A stretch of DNA of 33,404 nt from Acanthaster planci (lineage: Eukaryota; Echinodermata; Asteroidea; Valvatida; Acanthasteridae): NCBI RefSeq assembly GCF_001949145.1, contig NW_019091369.1, positions 1,612,779 to 1,646,182 on the forward strand, given 5' to 3'. The position numbers and the translations under genes are program-made. Of the stretch, positions 21,300-32,521 are shown piece after piece. The notes under the pieces were generated by a model that worked only from the letters and a program-made list of their open reading frames with translations, ran no database searches and had not been told where the DNA came from. Each line of letters begins with the position of its first letter. Within the stretch, counting starts at the first letter, position 1.

Positions 21300-21514
21300 T
21301 TACGCATTGGCTGTCGCCTCCAAGATCCGCTTTCCATGGGCCAAGGCCCAGTAGTGTTCCACGCCGTGCTTGCGAAACTGCTCCCTGGCCATCGACTCAG
21401 TCGGACACTGCTTGAATTTCAGCTCGCTGAAGCAGCGCTGCTGGACCATCCCTTGCCACACCTGGCTGCACTTGTTGACCTTCGACTCAGATTCGTTGTC
21501 GGAGTCATCCGAGT
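21300..21514 (-). CDS. PRPF3: PRPF3 last exon, with stop
   Basis: Acceptor TGTTTCCACAG. It encodes an acidic [11 protein letters not shown] stretch, then [20 protein letters not shown] and the conserved MAREQF...HGVEHYW end, and stops with TAA (21302-21300). Confidence 0.96.
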
Positions 21515-24500
21515 CTGTGGAAACAAATTTTAAGTAACTGACCCACCCCAGCAAAGACAGCTTCCAGAGCCTATCGTTGAGCCTATTGGAGAATTTTACA
21601 GAATGTAAATCAGTTGGAACTCACATACTATTGAGTTTTTGTCATCATGCTAGGGAGCCAAATTGGCTCCTTGAAATGGAGACTAAAACTCACAGAGAAA
21701 ACAATGGCCTCAAGATTCACCTTGTGGGATCTATTCACACATTTAAGGCAAGGCTTTAAGTTTCTATTGACTCTCAGGGATGAGGGAATGTGGAAAAAAC
21801 AAACATTTTTGAATGACAATATCTGTTTCTTAACCACTTCCTGCCGGGGCAGTTATCAATATTGATGTCCCTGGGCCGGGATATTTATTTTTTTTTTTTT
21901 CAAAATTCTTTAAAAATTCCGATCTTCATTTACTGGACACTTACAAACACGTGAAGGCATGTCTGGTGGCCCATCTAGCCTGACAGACAAAATTTATTGA
22001 CGCCTGAGTATATCAGCCAGGCCTGCAGCCTTGTAAAAAGAGCCCAGATTGTGCAGTGTTATATAACTTTCTTTTGTTCACGAACCTGGCTCAGTTCGCT
22101 GCTGACCTCTTTTCAATAGTGGCCAGATTAGCATGCAGCGGCGCTGTGTGGCTCATCGTTGCGGTGGTGGAGCACTTTTGTCCCCGGTGGTAATCCGCTT
22201 GCTCTCAATACCCCAAACCCTGATATACGGTTTCAAACCAAGGCTGGATTATCTCCACTTTTGAGAGTGAAAAAATGTCTGTAATGCCCAGCAGCCTGGT
22301 CTTTTGTTCAGAGTACGGTCTTTTGTTACAAGGCCCTGTTCCCTTTGTCCGAGTTCGGAGACCCCGGCCACACACATACATGTAAAGCATCATGTCCGGA
22401 TCTGGAATCCCTGGCAGCAAGTGGTTAATGAGGAACCAAAAAATCACTCCATTTGATTTAAATGGAAACGTTCCACATACAGAAATTTCGTTGCCATGGT
22501 AAATACTGTTTCATCCTGGAAGACACATTCCAAGCTATCTAAGGTGGCTCATAAAAGACTTTCTTACCATTATCTCCTCTCTTCTTATCCTCTCCCCACT
22601 TGATCCGATGCATCATCAAACGTTCAAACTTCCTCTGTTGCTTTGGACCTGGTAAAAAAAAAGACAGAAAAGGGAGCCTTGCTGACGTTATTACCGACTC
22701 CCACAATTGATGAGGCCTGCTTTCATGGATCTGCCACAAATCACAGATTGCTGGGTCCAAGCATGATGCAGAAAGCATGTCACAAGCAATAATGATAGCT
22801 AATTTGGAACCCGATTTCAGTAAAAAACGAACACTTCTTTCTGTGCTCATAACAGGCGGTTTAATAACTTTTTTTCAAATGGGTAGATTGGAAATTCGAT
22901 TTTAGATATCAAAAGTATTTTGCATTCTATGGTACCCCTGGTAACGTATTTCTAATGCATTGTTGACTGTGAATATAAACGAATCACTGATACAGTAGTC
23001 ATCAATTCAAACAAAAAGACATTTCAACTTTTTTTATGTATCTAGTCCAACCTCCTTCGACGACCACCACATTAACATCCTTGTGCGATATGGCCATGCC
23101 AGTCATATGAAGCTGGTTGGCGTTGGCCTCAATCTTGAAGCGCTTGGCAGGGTTACTGAGGTCTCGGATGCAATAGACTGAAACATGGATCCCTGACGAC
23201 GTGTCCTCTTTCAGCTTACGGACCTTCTTCTCTTTACGCTGGTCTGCGGTCAGCTTACGAGCTGCGTTGGCTTCCTCGTGAGTTCTATAGGGCGCAATTG
23301 TTGGAGGGGGTAGGAGTTTCACCGGTTACAAACAAGGGAATCAATGTGTTTTGGGCCAGTCTTAAACGTGCATTTAACCCCTTCACGACGGATGACTGCT
23401 ACTACAGCACCTTTGTGTGAGGATGAGTGCATACCACACATACAGTCTATTCATCATGCAGCTGCTGGTTCAATGGGGCCTGCTGCTGGACAAAGCCCTC
23501 CATTCAGGGCACACCACAGCCCAGCAGTCACGGTCAAAATAATCCTGTCGTGAAGGGGTTAAGACCAGCAAGAGACCAGGAGAATGGATGGGATTAATGT
23601 CCCAGCCACATTCATGAACACCATTTTCGTCAGAGTTAAAAGAAATCAATATACAATAAATTTCAAAGCATTTTGTTCAAGAATTTTACTTTCATTATCC
23701 TGAACACCCCTTTCAATTTGATGGAATATTCCTTGTGCAAGAAGTCCAGAAGAATCTCCTTAGATGGACTTGGCGTGCACGTGGCGAGTTCTGCATGACG
23801 CGCAGCATACAGACTTGACCAATAGGAATGGGCTAGCATCTCGTATCCAGGAGCCAGCGCATGATTTAACGCATCTCCCTTGTCAGTGGGCATTATCACA
23901 TGTTAATACACAGTCAAGTTGCACATTGTTAAATGGGCAGACTGTCTACGGTATTTATGAATGGCAATCAATACTACAGTTTTGAAGTCAAAGGATTAAT
24001 GAAGACTTACTATATTCACATAAAACTCTTAGTTTCCTGCACACTAGGGAATTTATTTTGGGATAAGATATTTAGGATGAAAAGCATCGCTTGGGCTACA
24101 CTTCAGCATTGTAACTCTCACCATTTCACATGGTATTTAAACTCTAAATCCAATACACCAATCACAGCATGACATGAAAGCACCCTCATCATGGTGGATG
24201 CCAGCAATGGTCAAGCAACATTGCTGTGTCTCCTATTGTCGCTGTACAAGATAACTTGCCAAAAATTCATCATTTGAATCAACAGGAGACACAATGTGTC
24301 TACCGCAACGGGTACAACCTGTGAGTGTATCCGTGTTGATACATCTATGCAGAGAAATTTAATCAAATAAGATTTCATTTAGCGCATACTAAGCTGACAA
24401 AAAAAATAAAGAAATAATAAAATAAAAGCCTTATTGTAATAACCCCTTCCTCCCAAAATGTTTTCTTACCTTTGTCTTTTGGCCATCTGTGCTCTGACAT

Positions 24501-27500
24501 GAGCCTCTACCTTGGTTGGATCCTGTACGGCTTCGTTGCCAAGGACACGCATCAGGTTGGCCATTCTCACTATAGCAACAAACCACACAGTTTGAAACTG
24601 ATACATAAGTATCCTCTGTCCAGTGAAGAACTTCCCATTTTCCTAGCTCTATGGGCACAATCTCCAGGATAGCCAGAAATGTGGAGAGGAATGCACTTCT
24701 TTTATCTTCCTCAAAAGTGCAAAAGCGAATACCAATTCCCTGAATTAGTGGTCCGCTTTGATGAGGATTTAACTATAAATTTCTAAGCAAGCTTCTCAAA
24801 AGTTGGAACCTAGAGAACTTTCAAACCATACACATTGCTTATTCCATTTGAAGTCAGCCACTCTTCCAACTGAGAACCCTGCTTTTTAACCAAATGGGAA
24901 CACTGGTCAGTGCCTTTGCAAGCTTTACTAGGAAACAACCTCCTCTCATTAGGAACACTGTAAACTTCCAAAAGATCTCACAGGAATGTTCCAGCTCTTG
25001 GGGTATTCCCTAATCCTAACCGAAGAATCTGTACCGACACGTGACTGAATGAAACAGGTTTGCACCACATTTTATCCCAGCTACGATGGCATTTACCTGA
25101 TGGGGCTAAGGTTAGAGCCCCCACAATTTCTTCCCTCATCCCTCTACTCTTTGAGTCCTACCTTTGGGCTCCGGCGGGGGTTCCAAGCCTAGACGTACTT
25201 TCTCCTGTAGCTCCTTCTGGATCTCCCGTCTGGTCTGCCTCCTCAGCTTCTTTCGCTCCTTCTTGGTCAGATAGATGGGCATATTGACCGTCTTGGTGAT
25301 CTCAGCTGTAGAGAAATGGTGGGTGGGGTGGGAGGGGTGGAGTGAGTAGGGATGGAGATTTGATGAAGGTCAGGTATCGACACATAGTACATCCTTTTAT
25401 TCAAAAACCACGCTTCGTGCTAGACTTTTCCTAACAAGCTTCCATATCTAGCTCACCTTACATGTCACTATCATGTAGCAGTTTTTACATAAGCCAACTA
25501 GATTATTTTACTATTTTTGTATCTGTACTTGAGCAAAGTGGCAACTGAGGTAAAGCAGCTTGTTCCAACGACCCAAGAAGAGCCATCCTTGGTAAGGCAA
25601 CAGGATCCATTCCATTCTATCTTAGAAATCTATTGACAGCACTTTTGAAGATAACTGACCAAGAAACACGTCCTGAAAAGGTCGAACAGAAAGACAGCAG
25701 AAGCAATTCCAAAGAGGGATATCCCCCTTGACTTACCAGGTGGGTTCATCTGGATAGGATGTTCCACCAGGTTGGTGATGCCCACGTACTTCTCTGACGC
25801 TCCTTTGCTGCTCCCTGCTACCTGCTGTCTGCAATCTCGGTAAGAATCGCGTGGGAGAATGAAGGTATCCCACCACTCCGTGTCTGGTATCTCACCTTCC
25901 TTCTGTGATTTGTCAATGGGAGACAAGAGAAGTCAGTGACATACTTGATTAAGAAATGCAAAACTGCACAAAGATCACAAAAATATTTGATTTCACTGTG
26001 CAAAACAAAAATTCCAGCAGTGCAAACTGCCAATAGTCACTGCCCAAAGTTGTTACAATACTACATAAAGAATTCAAAACACCCGAAATGCCGAAAGAAA
26101 TTATAACCCAGTTCTGTTGATTGGTTTATTAGTCACTTATTTTCAAATCTCAGAATCTGACAAGTATTTACAAGAAAAGATGTTTGATTGCCCTACGGAC
26201 CTTTTAGGTCTGTGCTAGCATGTTACAAATAACAGGACATGTCATAAGAATGGTTAATTTCCCTCCTGAGGACGAACTGAGCATACTGTTCGGAACATTG
26301 AGTATTCACCGTCGGTTCCTCTCAGAACCACACACTCTTAAAAGAGATTCTTCCTTGTACATGGTGCAACTGCAAGCCTAACCTAATTAAGATTAATTTC
26401 CAGCAAGCATTGATGTGCCAACCAACTCACCAGTTCTTTCTTGGGTGTAATCAGAGCCAGTTTTGTTGCTGATGAGATCCCGGTTTTCTTAGCTGCTTGC
26501 GCAATCTCACTCTGCAGTTTTTCCAGCTGGGACTGTTAATAACAAACGGTAAACTCATAAAGCGTACCTCCAAAAAAAACAAGTTTAATAAATTGAATCT
26601 TGAAGTTTTGAGCTTTTTAAAATGCTCTCCTTCAAGGCAACGTCCAATATGGAGACTTTGGCAAACTCATTCTTGGTAACAGAAACCTATTAATCCAACC
26701 TACCACTGTTTCTGTTGCTTCCTTGCCGAGACCCAAGGAAAAACACGTCAGCATAAAAGTGCGCAGCCTGCTGACTGCACCAGGCTGGAATGACTATTGC
26801 TAGACAACAGACCTCGTCTTATCTTTGCTTTACCTTCGCTCTGATCCTCTGGGCTAACTGCTCAAAGCGTCCCTTGTCATGGAACTTGAATCCTCGTCGA
26901 CTACGCTGAGCTGGGGCCTGGGAGATACTGTTGTCAAAGAATCGTGATGTCTCGCTGACGGCATCCTGAGGCTTCTCTGCCTGGTTCAATTTAAACTCCT
27001 CTCTCCTCTTGGCTCGGATGTTGGCCTGGTGTGCCCCCCCAAAACACCAATCTTTGTTATGACAAATCTTAAGGCATCACTTGCCTTTCAGTTTCCATGA
27101 AAACAATACATTTTTTCAATAGTTTTTTTAACAGGCTGTAAGAAAGAGTGGACAAGTACATTTTGTGAGGGCGTTTTTCTTTGATGGAAAGTCACTTGTT
27201 CAATATTTCTCCTCTGTAGAAAGACATGATCGGCTAGTGTTCCTGATAACAAAGTGTGAACAGCACTCTCATAGAAACACATCCTGCCGAACGAAATATC
27301 ACACCACTGTGTCACGTTACTCACTGGAATTCCTGTAATGTCAGAACCAGTCCTCTGACATGAACGCTTGAAACGACCTGAGATTGTTCTCACCGAATCA
27401 GGTTGCAACTAGTGTTAAGGTTTTCCTCAATGTTACTTTTGAGTCTCGACCTCCCAAGACAGCTTTCAATTCACTTTTGATGAGTGGCTTCATGGACTTA

Positions 27501-30147
27501 CCTTTAACGTTGGCACCCGATGCGTCAGTGTAATTTCTTTGCCGGCAGCATCCACTGTCACCCCCTTCTCGTTCAGAATCAAAGGTGTGGGTCTGTTCCA
27601 AAGAGGAAATCGACAGCATCAATTACACGTTCATTAAAACAAGGAATCCTTTAGAACATTCATATTTGATACATTCAAAAACTTAATTTTTAATTAATTA
27701 AAGCTTTTAACACTTAATTGATGCTCTTGATGTTCTAAAAATGGTAATATGATAACGATAATCCAACAAAAAACTTGATTGGGTACATTGGTTAAAACAA
27801 TTACAGCACCCAAGTTTACCTCAGCATCAACTGCTGGTTAGTTATAATCTGACAGTTGATAATCCTACACCAATGTGACCACATTAATTGGAGTAAACGG
27901 TTACAAAGCATCAGGATATGCTGACCTGATGTAAATGGGGTTGAGGATTTGAATCTAGCCACCGGTTGCACGCTGTGACCTTGCGCAAGTCACTGTGGAT
28001 TTGAATCTAGCCACCGGTTGCACGCTGTGACCTTGCGCAAGTCACTGTGGATTTGAATCTAGCCACCGGTTGCACGCTGTGACCTTGCGCAAGTCACTGT
28101 GGATTTGAATCTAGCCACCGGTTGCACGCTGTGACCTTGTGCAAGTCACTGTATCCCTACTTGTACCTCTCCATCCAGGATTAAAAATGGGTACCAGTGA
28201 TGGCAGAAACTAGCCATGCCCTGATGTCAACTGCTGAAACGCATCTCCTAGCCGGATGAACAAGGGCAGTAACTACTTTCTTTGTGTCATGAGAAGCAGT
28301 ACTGCTGGACATGTATACTTTTAACAAATTGATTAAATTGCTGCTTACTTTGACACAGGTGCAGGTGGTCTGTCCCCAGCCTGCATTCGCTCAGCTTGCT
28401 TCATATTGACCCCGGCTAGCGCCTGCTGTAGGACCAACTGTCCCAGACCGGCTGTGGCCATGGAAGCCTGGATTCGGCTCTGGATCTCAGCCGCCCGTCG
28501 GGCCTTATCCAGAGCCTCGTTCATGAGCACCTGGGAGGCGGCAGGAGGGGTGGGGGTTGGGGTAGGTGTGATGAGTGGGGCTTGCGGTTGAGGCTTGGTT
28601 GGCTGGTAGGGAGAAGCAATCAAAAGAAGTCTTCAAAATTCCTTCAGACAGATTCACATTATGACTAAACCATTCAGTGACCACAGTTTCTTGAAATCTG
28701 CTTCTAAGAACACAGGTCTTGCATATTTTAGTAGCTTTCTATTCTTCCTGAACAATCTTTAATCCAATGCAACATGCAGTCTCTAATGGTAAATCCTTCT
28801 TGCTCAGACTTGATGGCCATTTCTGTTAGGAAGAATCCTCCAGTGTTACAAACAATGCAGATTGCCACTGGGCACACTTTTTGTGATTGGACAAAGTTTT
28901 GACACTGTGATAACGTAACTACTGCCAGGCATTTCAGTTCTGAATCCACTGAAATGCTGCAGAACTACATGTAGGTCTTCAAGTTTCTATGATGCTTACC
29001 AGTTGGTCTCTCTTGGCCATAATTTGCATTCTTGCAGAGGCCATCATCTCCTTGATTTGCTGGGGAGTCCACTGCTCTGCAGCCGGTGGCTCTCCATCAA
29101 CAACATTGCCACTGTCGAACCTTGACTTAGACTTCTTGGCTTTGATGTCAATACCCTCGTCATCCTACAAGGAAAGAATTTTGAATATCAAGATTATAAG
29201 TCAAAGTGAAACTGCAAGACAGAATCTTCAAAACCCTCAACTCTCAATGCTTTCTTGCCAAGAACCTTCCAGAGAGCTCTAAAATTCTCTACTTTACTGG
29301 ACAAAAAGGTAAAGTTTTTGTTTGTAACTTCAACTGCTAGTTGTCATTGAAAATAAAAAAATGGGTAGAGGAATAACAGCTGGGGATCTTTTGGTTTTTG
29401 GAATTAATCTAAAACCTGAATTCCATTAATCTTCTCAAATTCACTGCAGGGTAGTTTCTAGACTGATAATTTTTTTTAACCGGAACGGGTAAATCTTCCG
29501 ATTTCAATATGATTTCACACCTACCCCTGGGAGATGGGTTAATTTTATGTTGTTCAAATTCCAATTAAAAGTAGGTAAAGTTGTTTTAATTTTGGGAGAT
29601 GTAAAAACGGGAACAGTTTCAATGTAATTGGCAAGTACAGGCACACTTATGAAGACACGACAGCCAATCAGTAGAAAAACAACTTTTTCAAATTGGAATT
29701 TCAGAAACGCAAGATATCACGACAATGTTTGAAATGAAAGAACCACACACGTGGGGATCCTCTCAGATTACTGTTACTTCAATTTTTCTCCTTTCATGTC
29801 TACGGTGTGTTTAAGTATCCGTGAGAGGAGTGAGAAGGGGCAGCCTGATGACTTACGCCTGGCACGCATGATGACAAGACATACCAGGCATAAACCTGTG
29901 CTCTCATATGGAGCATCCTCACGAAAAGGATGCTGTCATTAGGTATAAGCATACCTTCTATTGTGTATGAGAGAACTCACTGATCCAAGGACAGTTGTCA
30001 GTTTTGCATTCCAAGCACCTTTACTTACTCTGAGGGACCGCTTTTTTGCCCTATGCTCATCTCGACTGCTCTGGCTCCGTTCAATGGCTTCAAACAACTT
30101 CTCCACAAACTTGGGTGCAGATTCTTCAATGAGCGGTTTTAACAAAT
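21300..30147 (-). CDS. PRPF3: PRPF3 (U4/U6 snRNP protein Prp3), 12 exons, 5' end off the window
   Basis: Twelve minus-strand exons with GT-AG borders and consistent phases encode about 620 residues to a TAA at 21302-21300. The human protein has 683, so only about 45-50 N-terminal residues are missing beyond 30147. PRPF3 binds the U4/U6 snRNA duplex with PRPF4 in the U4/U6.U5 tri-snRNP, in the nucleus, before spliceosome activation (family knowledge). Order: end of the PWI domain ([10 protein letters not shown]); [10 protein letters not shown] helix; a Pro/Thr-rich linker followed by a [13 protein letters not shown] helix; the PRP3 domain ([82 protein letters not shown]); then the C-terminal DUF1115 domain ([47 protein letters not shown]). 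The introns carry several transposon relics. The fit is close to full length and undamaged. Confidence 0.97.
21830..22428 (+). mobile_element. TTAA-flanked inverted-repeat element, 599 bp, copy 2
   Basis: Ends TTAACCACTTCCTGCCGGGG and (reverse complement of the right end) TTAACCACTTGCTGCCAGGG. The terminal repeat is better preserved than in copy 1. It lies in the last PRPF3 intron and has no transposase. TTAA flanks and CC-starting termini suggest piggyBac-type mobilisation (inference). Confidence 0.75.
22568..22648 (-). CDS. PRPF3: PRPF3 exon: DUF1115 middle
   Basis: Acceptor TTTTTTTTACCAG, donor GTAAGAAAG. It encodes [20 protein letters not shown], the KxxKRLMxHRIKW block of Prp3 C-terminal domains. 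Confidence 0.96.
23052..23284 (-). CDS. PRPF3: PRPF3 exon: start of DUF1115 domain
   Basis: Acceptor GCGCCCTATAG, donor GTTGGACT (a weak but phase-correct site). It encodes [40 protein letters not shown] and [14 protein letters not shown], all strongly conserved in Prp3. Confidence 0.95.
23374..23562. mobile_element. TTAA-flanked inverted-repeat element, 189 bp
   Basis: It starts TTAACCCCTTCACGACGGAT and ends ATCCTGTCGTGAAGGGGTTA plus A, a nearly perfect 20-bp inverted repeat with TTAA at each edge. It lies in a PRPF3 intron. The short open frames inside are not genes. It is related in design, not in sequence, to the 570/599-bp pair. Confidence 0.78.
24218..24297. repeat. Imperfect inverted repeat in a PRPF3 intron
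   Basis: ACATTGCTGTGTCTCCTATTG (24218-24238) faces CAACAGGAGACACAATGT (24280-24297) across 41 bases. The arms match apart from a 3-base insertion and one mismatch. Confidence 0.5.
24470..24569 (-). CDS. PRPF3: PRPF3 exon: PRP3 domain end
   Basis: Acceptor TGTTGCTATAG, donor GTAAGAAAA. It encodes [20 protein letters not shown] and [13 protein letters not shown], near-identical to vertebrate Prp3. Confidence 0.96.
25162..25305 (-). CDS. PRPF3: PRPF3 exon: YLTKKE block
   Basis: Acceptor TTTCTCTACAG, donor GTAGGACTC. It encodes [20 protein letters not shown], then [18 protein letters not shown], the basic helix of the PRP3 domain. Confidence 0.96.
25737..25902 (-). CDS. PRPF3: PRPF3 exon: WWDTFILP / GITNLVEHP
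   Basis: Acceptor GACAAATCACAG, donor GTAAGTCAAG. It encodes [20 protein letters not shown] and [21 protein letters not shown] variable loop ([16 protein letters not shown]) lies between the two conserved blocks, where animal Prp3 proteins vary. Confidence 0.96.
26431..26532 (-). CDS. PRPF3: PRPF3 exon: [14 protein letters not shown]
   Basis: Acceptor GTTATTAACAG, donor GTGAGTTGG, 34 codons, phase 0. It encodes [20 protein letters not shown] and [10 protein letters not shown]. The downstream AG six bases later would drop two residues; the chosen site fits the family better. Confidence 0.94.
26834..27025 (-). CDS. PRPF3: PRPF3 exon: [17 protein letters not shown]
   Basis: Acceptor GGGGCACACCAG, donor GTAAAGCAA, 64 codons. 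It encodes [32 protein letters not shown] and [18 protein letters not shown], matching the start of the Prp3 family domain. Confidence 0.96.
27502..27592 (-). CDS. PRPF3: PRPF3 exon: KPTPLIL
   Basis: Acceptor CTTTGGAACAG, donor GTAAGTCCA. It encodes [20 protein letters not shown] and [11 protein letters not shown]. The first codon is split with the upstream exon. Confidence 0.96.
27945..28152 (+). repeat. 52-bp tandem array, exactly 4 copies, inside a SINE
   Basis: Units start GGATTTGAATCTAGCCACCG at 27945, 27997, 28049 and 28101. The first three are identical and the fourth has one C-to-T change (TTGCGC to TTGTGC). The unit begins at a degenerate pol III B box (GGATTTGAATCT) and ends in GCAAGTCACTGT, the MIR-like core, so a piece of the adjoining SINE has been amplified. 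It lies in a PRPF3 intron. Confidence 0.92.
28101..28290 (+). mobile_element. MIR/CORE-like SINE body, copy 2
   Basis: GTGACCTTGTGCAAGTCACT, then a pyrimidine-rich stretch and AAAAATGGGTACCAGTGATG, parallels the body of the SINE at 7876-8186 in the opposite orientation. Its upstream part has been replaced by the 52-bp array. The 3' end is uncertain. Confidence 0.55.
28349..28602 (-). CDS. PRPF3: PRPF3 exon: Pro/Thr linker and KARRAAEI helix
   Basis: Acceptor CTTCTCCCTACCAG, donor GTAAGCAG. It encodes [20 protein letters not shown], then [20 protein letters not shown] and a Gln/Ala-rich stretch. The xFMNxAIxKARKAAELQxRI helix is diagnostic for PRPF3. The linker is low-complexity and species-variable. 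Confidence 0.95.
29000..29164 (-). CDS. PRPF3: PRPF3 exon: [10 protein letters not shown]
   Basis: Acceptor TTCCTTGTAG, donor GTAAGCATC, 55 codons, phase 0. It encodes [16 protein letters not shown], then [20 protein letters not shown], matching LTKLQIKQMMEAATRQI of the vertebrate protein. The human linker before it is longer. Confidence 0.93.
29476..29542. mobile_element. 67-bp TTAA-flanked miniature element, copy 2
   Basis: Begins TTAACC and ends GGGTTAA, sharing ATTTCAATATGATTT and CACAC with the reverse complement of 611-680. It is more diverged at the left terminus. It lies in a PRPF3 intron. Confidence 0.6.
30029..30147 (-). CDS. PRPF3: PRPF3 5'-most visible exon: end of PWI domain
   Basis: Acceptor CCATTTCAG, donor GTAAGTAAAG. 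It encodes [D][11 protein letters not shown] and [20 protein letters not shown], then AKKRSLR, aligning with DHLKPFLDDS and RFVDKLFEAV of human PRPF3. The first codon is split, so an upstream exon with the start and most of the PWI domain must exist. I found no match to it up to 33404. Confidence 0.92.
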
Positions 30148-30558
30148 CTGAAATGGAACGTCGTACATCAAAAACAGAAATCCTGAAAACACATGAATAC
30201 TTGGATGTGGAGGTTGGGAACAATAGTTCGAAGTGCCAACCAGTCAAGACTCAACATTCAGGAGGAAATACTGGATGCTGCTTGCCCCAGGAGGCAGCCC
30301 TCTCCTTCAAGGCTCAATGGACTCTCTGATAGTCTTTCTCAGTACAGTAGGGCATCAGACAGAAAACCAGGGGGACTTGTTTTTGATGTCAATGTTCTGA
30401 TTTTACAAAGGTGAGGAAGCTCAGCAGCTGGCAAACAAACCACCAGCTCTTGACTAGCAACATCAAAAGCATACACGTTATGTCCAATGCTTCAGTATAA
30501 ACCATTTACACAACAAATGAAGACCTGAACTCAGCAACTATGCAAGGATGCTCACAAC

Positions 30559-31033
30559 TAGGGCTGTGCTGAATATCCCAATATTCAATCAATTACTGAA
30601 TATTCAAACATAATTTTCCAATTTGAATATTTGAATGCAAATTCATGAAATGGGAGAATTTTCTTTTTGTTTTAAATGAGAAAATCACACTACGGAGGCT
30701 TGTTTAAAGCAGATTCAAATGAAAAACGATGGAATAAAATTTCTTACAATGATCCATAAAGTAAATTATTCATTAAAAAATTTAAATGGAATAGAAATTT
30801 TCAACACGGCAAGAAGCATTGTTCGTCTCTTAAATCTTGCTAAATTGTGGCTGGAGACAATCCTAGACGTGAAAAGCTATTTAAGTGATTATATTGTACA
30901 ATTGTGTTATTGCAACTGATTTTGTATATGGTTTGTTCGTCAACAATCTGCTGGTTGGTGCATCTGAGTATTTTGATATTCGATCGAAGGTCAAATATTC
31001 AAACAGTGAATTATTCGACGTGACTCACCCCTA
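30559..31033. mobile_element. hAT-type miniature element with 8-bp target duplication
   Basis: The terminal repeat TAGGGCTG (left) matches TAGGGGTG (reverse complement of the right end). Flanks are CTCACAAC (30551-30558) and CTCACTAC (31034-31041), a 7/8 match as expected of an aged 8-bp duplication. Subterminal GAATATTC motifs repeat at both ends. There is no transposase frame in 475 bp. Confidence 0.78.
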
Positions 31034-32521
31034 CTCACTACTTACCCCTCAGACAACAATGTTCAGTATGTGTAGATAAAATCACAGGGAATTTGCTTTC
31101 GTCAAAATTAAGAAGAAATTTATTGCCACTGTAAAACCGTAAACAATACACATGAATTTTTGCAAAGGACAAATTCTGAATTGCATTTGATCCTGACCCC
31201 TTTATGTACATGTACCAAGCAGTGGCAGGCGAATGTCTGGTCAATCAAACCGTATGTGAAAGCAGTCACAACGGTGACAACTCCAGACTCCTTTTTGTCT
31301 AAATTAGAGGGAGGTCTGTTAAAGCACCTGTGTTGACAAGTAACCACTGTCAAAATACTGAAGGCTGTTTTGTGAGTGGGAGAAATCATAATTCAGTCGC
31401 TATGTAAAATATACAGTGCTCTTGGTCTAAAAAAATAAAGATTACAAAAAAGACGATCACTTTATTACTCGTTAGCTTAGGTGATTTTGCAGAGCTCCCA
31501 ATGGACCCCACAGTTCAGGGGGTAGTTTACAGGTGCTAAATAACACCTGACAGAACACATCCAGCATTACTCCAAGAACTCAAAATCACTACTCCGTTTT
31601 ACATGTACATGTCCTTCATTTGACTTTGAGCCAATTGCTATGGGTTTTTTCATCGAACTTGCAAAGTGGATGATCCACGTTTTGAAAAAAATGAGATTTT
31701 TAGTCACCAATCTCTTGCTTTTACCCGACAACGATCACAACGTTCATGCTGTTTGGGTTTATCACACTGCCCCTGCGTCAGGCTGATGGTACCAGCTTAC
31801 AGGTCACAGCATGCATGCAAGGACAGTCGCGTGATAAAAACAAGATACTATCCCCTGCCACTGAAAATGGTGGAACCAAGATGCGGACCAAGCTTTGCTA
31901 TTAGTCGGCTCAATGCATGTGCAATGTGAAAAAAAAAGGCATGAACAGAGCGATAATCGTTGGGTAAAAACGAGAGACTGGTGACAAAAATACTCAGCCT
32001 TATGCTCTGAGATCCTCCTTCCACCCTTTTTAAGAACTATAGGTTATTCCAGTTTGCTGTTTAGGGAAAATTTGATTGAATAGGTTTCAATTGATTACTA
32101 ATTATTGCCTAATTTGCATATTTTTGCCATATTTGTATTTTATTTTAAAATTTTTTTCATTTTATTTTTCACTTAGTTCTTAGAGGTAATCATGTGGCCC
32201 TCTGGTAAAAATTTCATGACTTTCTGTTGTTTACCTTCCTAGATACAGAATATGTGCACATTAATGAGCTGAACTTGGTCATTTTTAGCAGATTTCTGTC
32301 CTGTCCATTTTTGCAAAACTGACTTTTCCCTATTCTCCAGATGACACTTGCTCAAAATGAAATACATCTCCTCACTTGATTGACGGCGCCCTTGGAGTGA
32401 GCAGGAGTGTAATTTTGTTCCGCTTTACATCTCTTCTTATATCAAATAAAATCACCTCAAATCTTCACATATTTATGCCATCGACCCAGCTTGCCAAGAA
32501 ACATCCACATGTACAGTTATC

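Noticed and set aside
27945-28152. CRISPR-like direct repeats
   Set aside because: Units are contiguous without spacers and lie in a eukaryotic intron; it is a tandem array.
30193-30414. Frames overlapping the 5'-most PRPF3 exon region on the plus strand
   Set aside because: Antisense shadows or intron; the minus-strand PRPF3 exon has clear family matches and splice sites.
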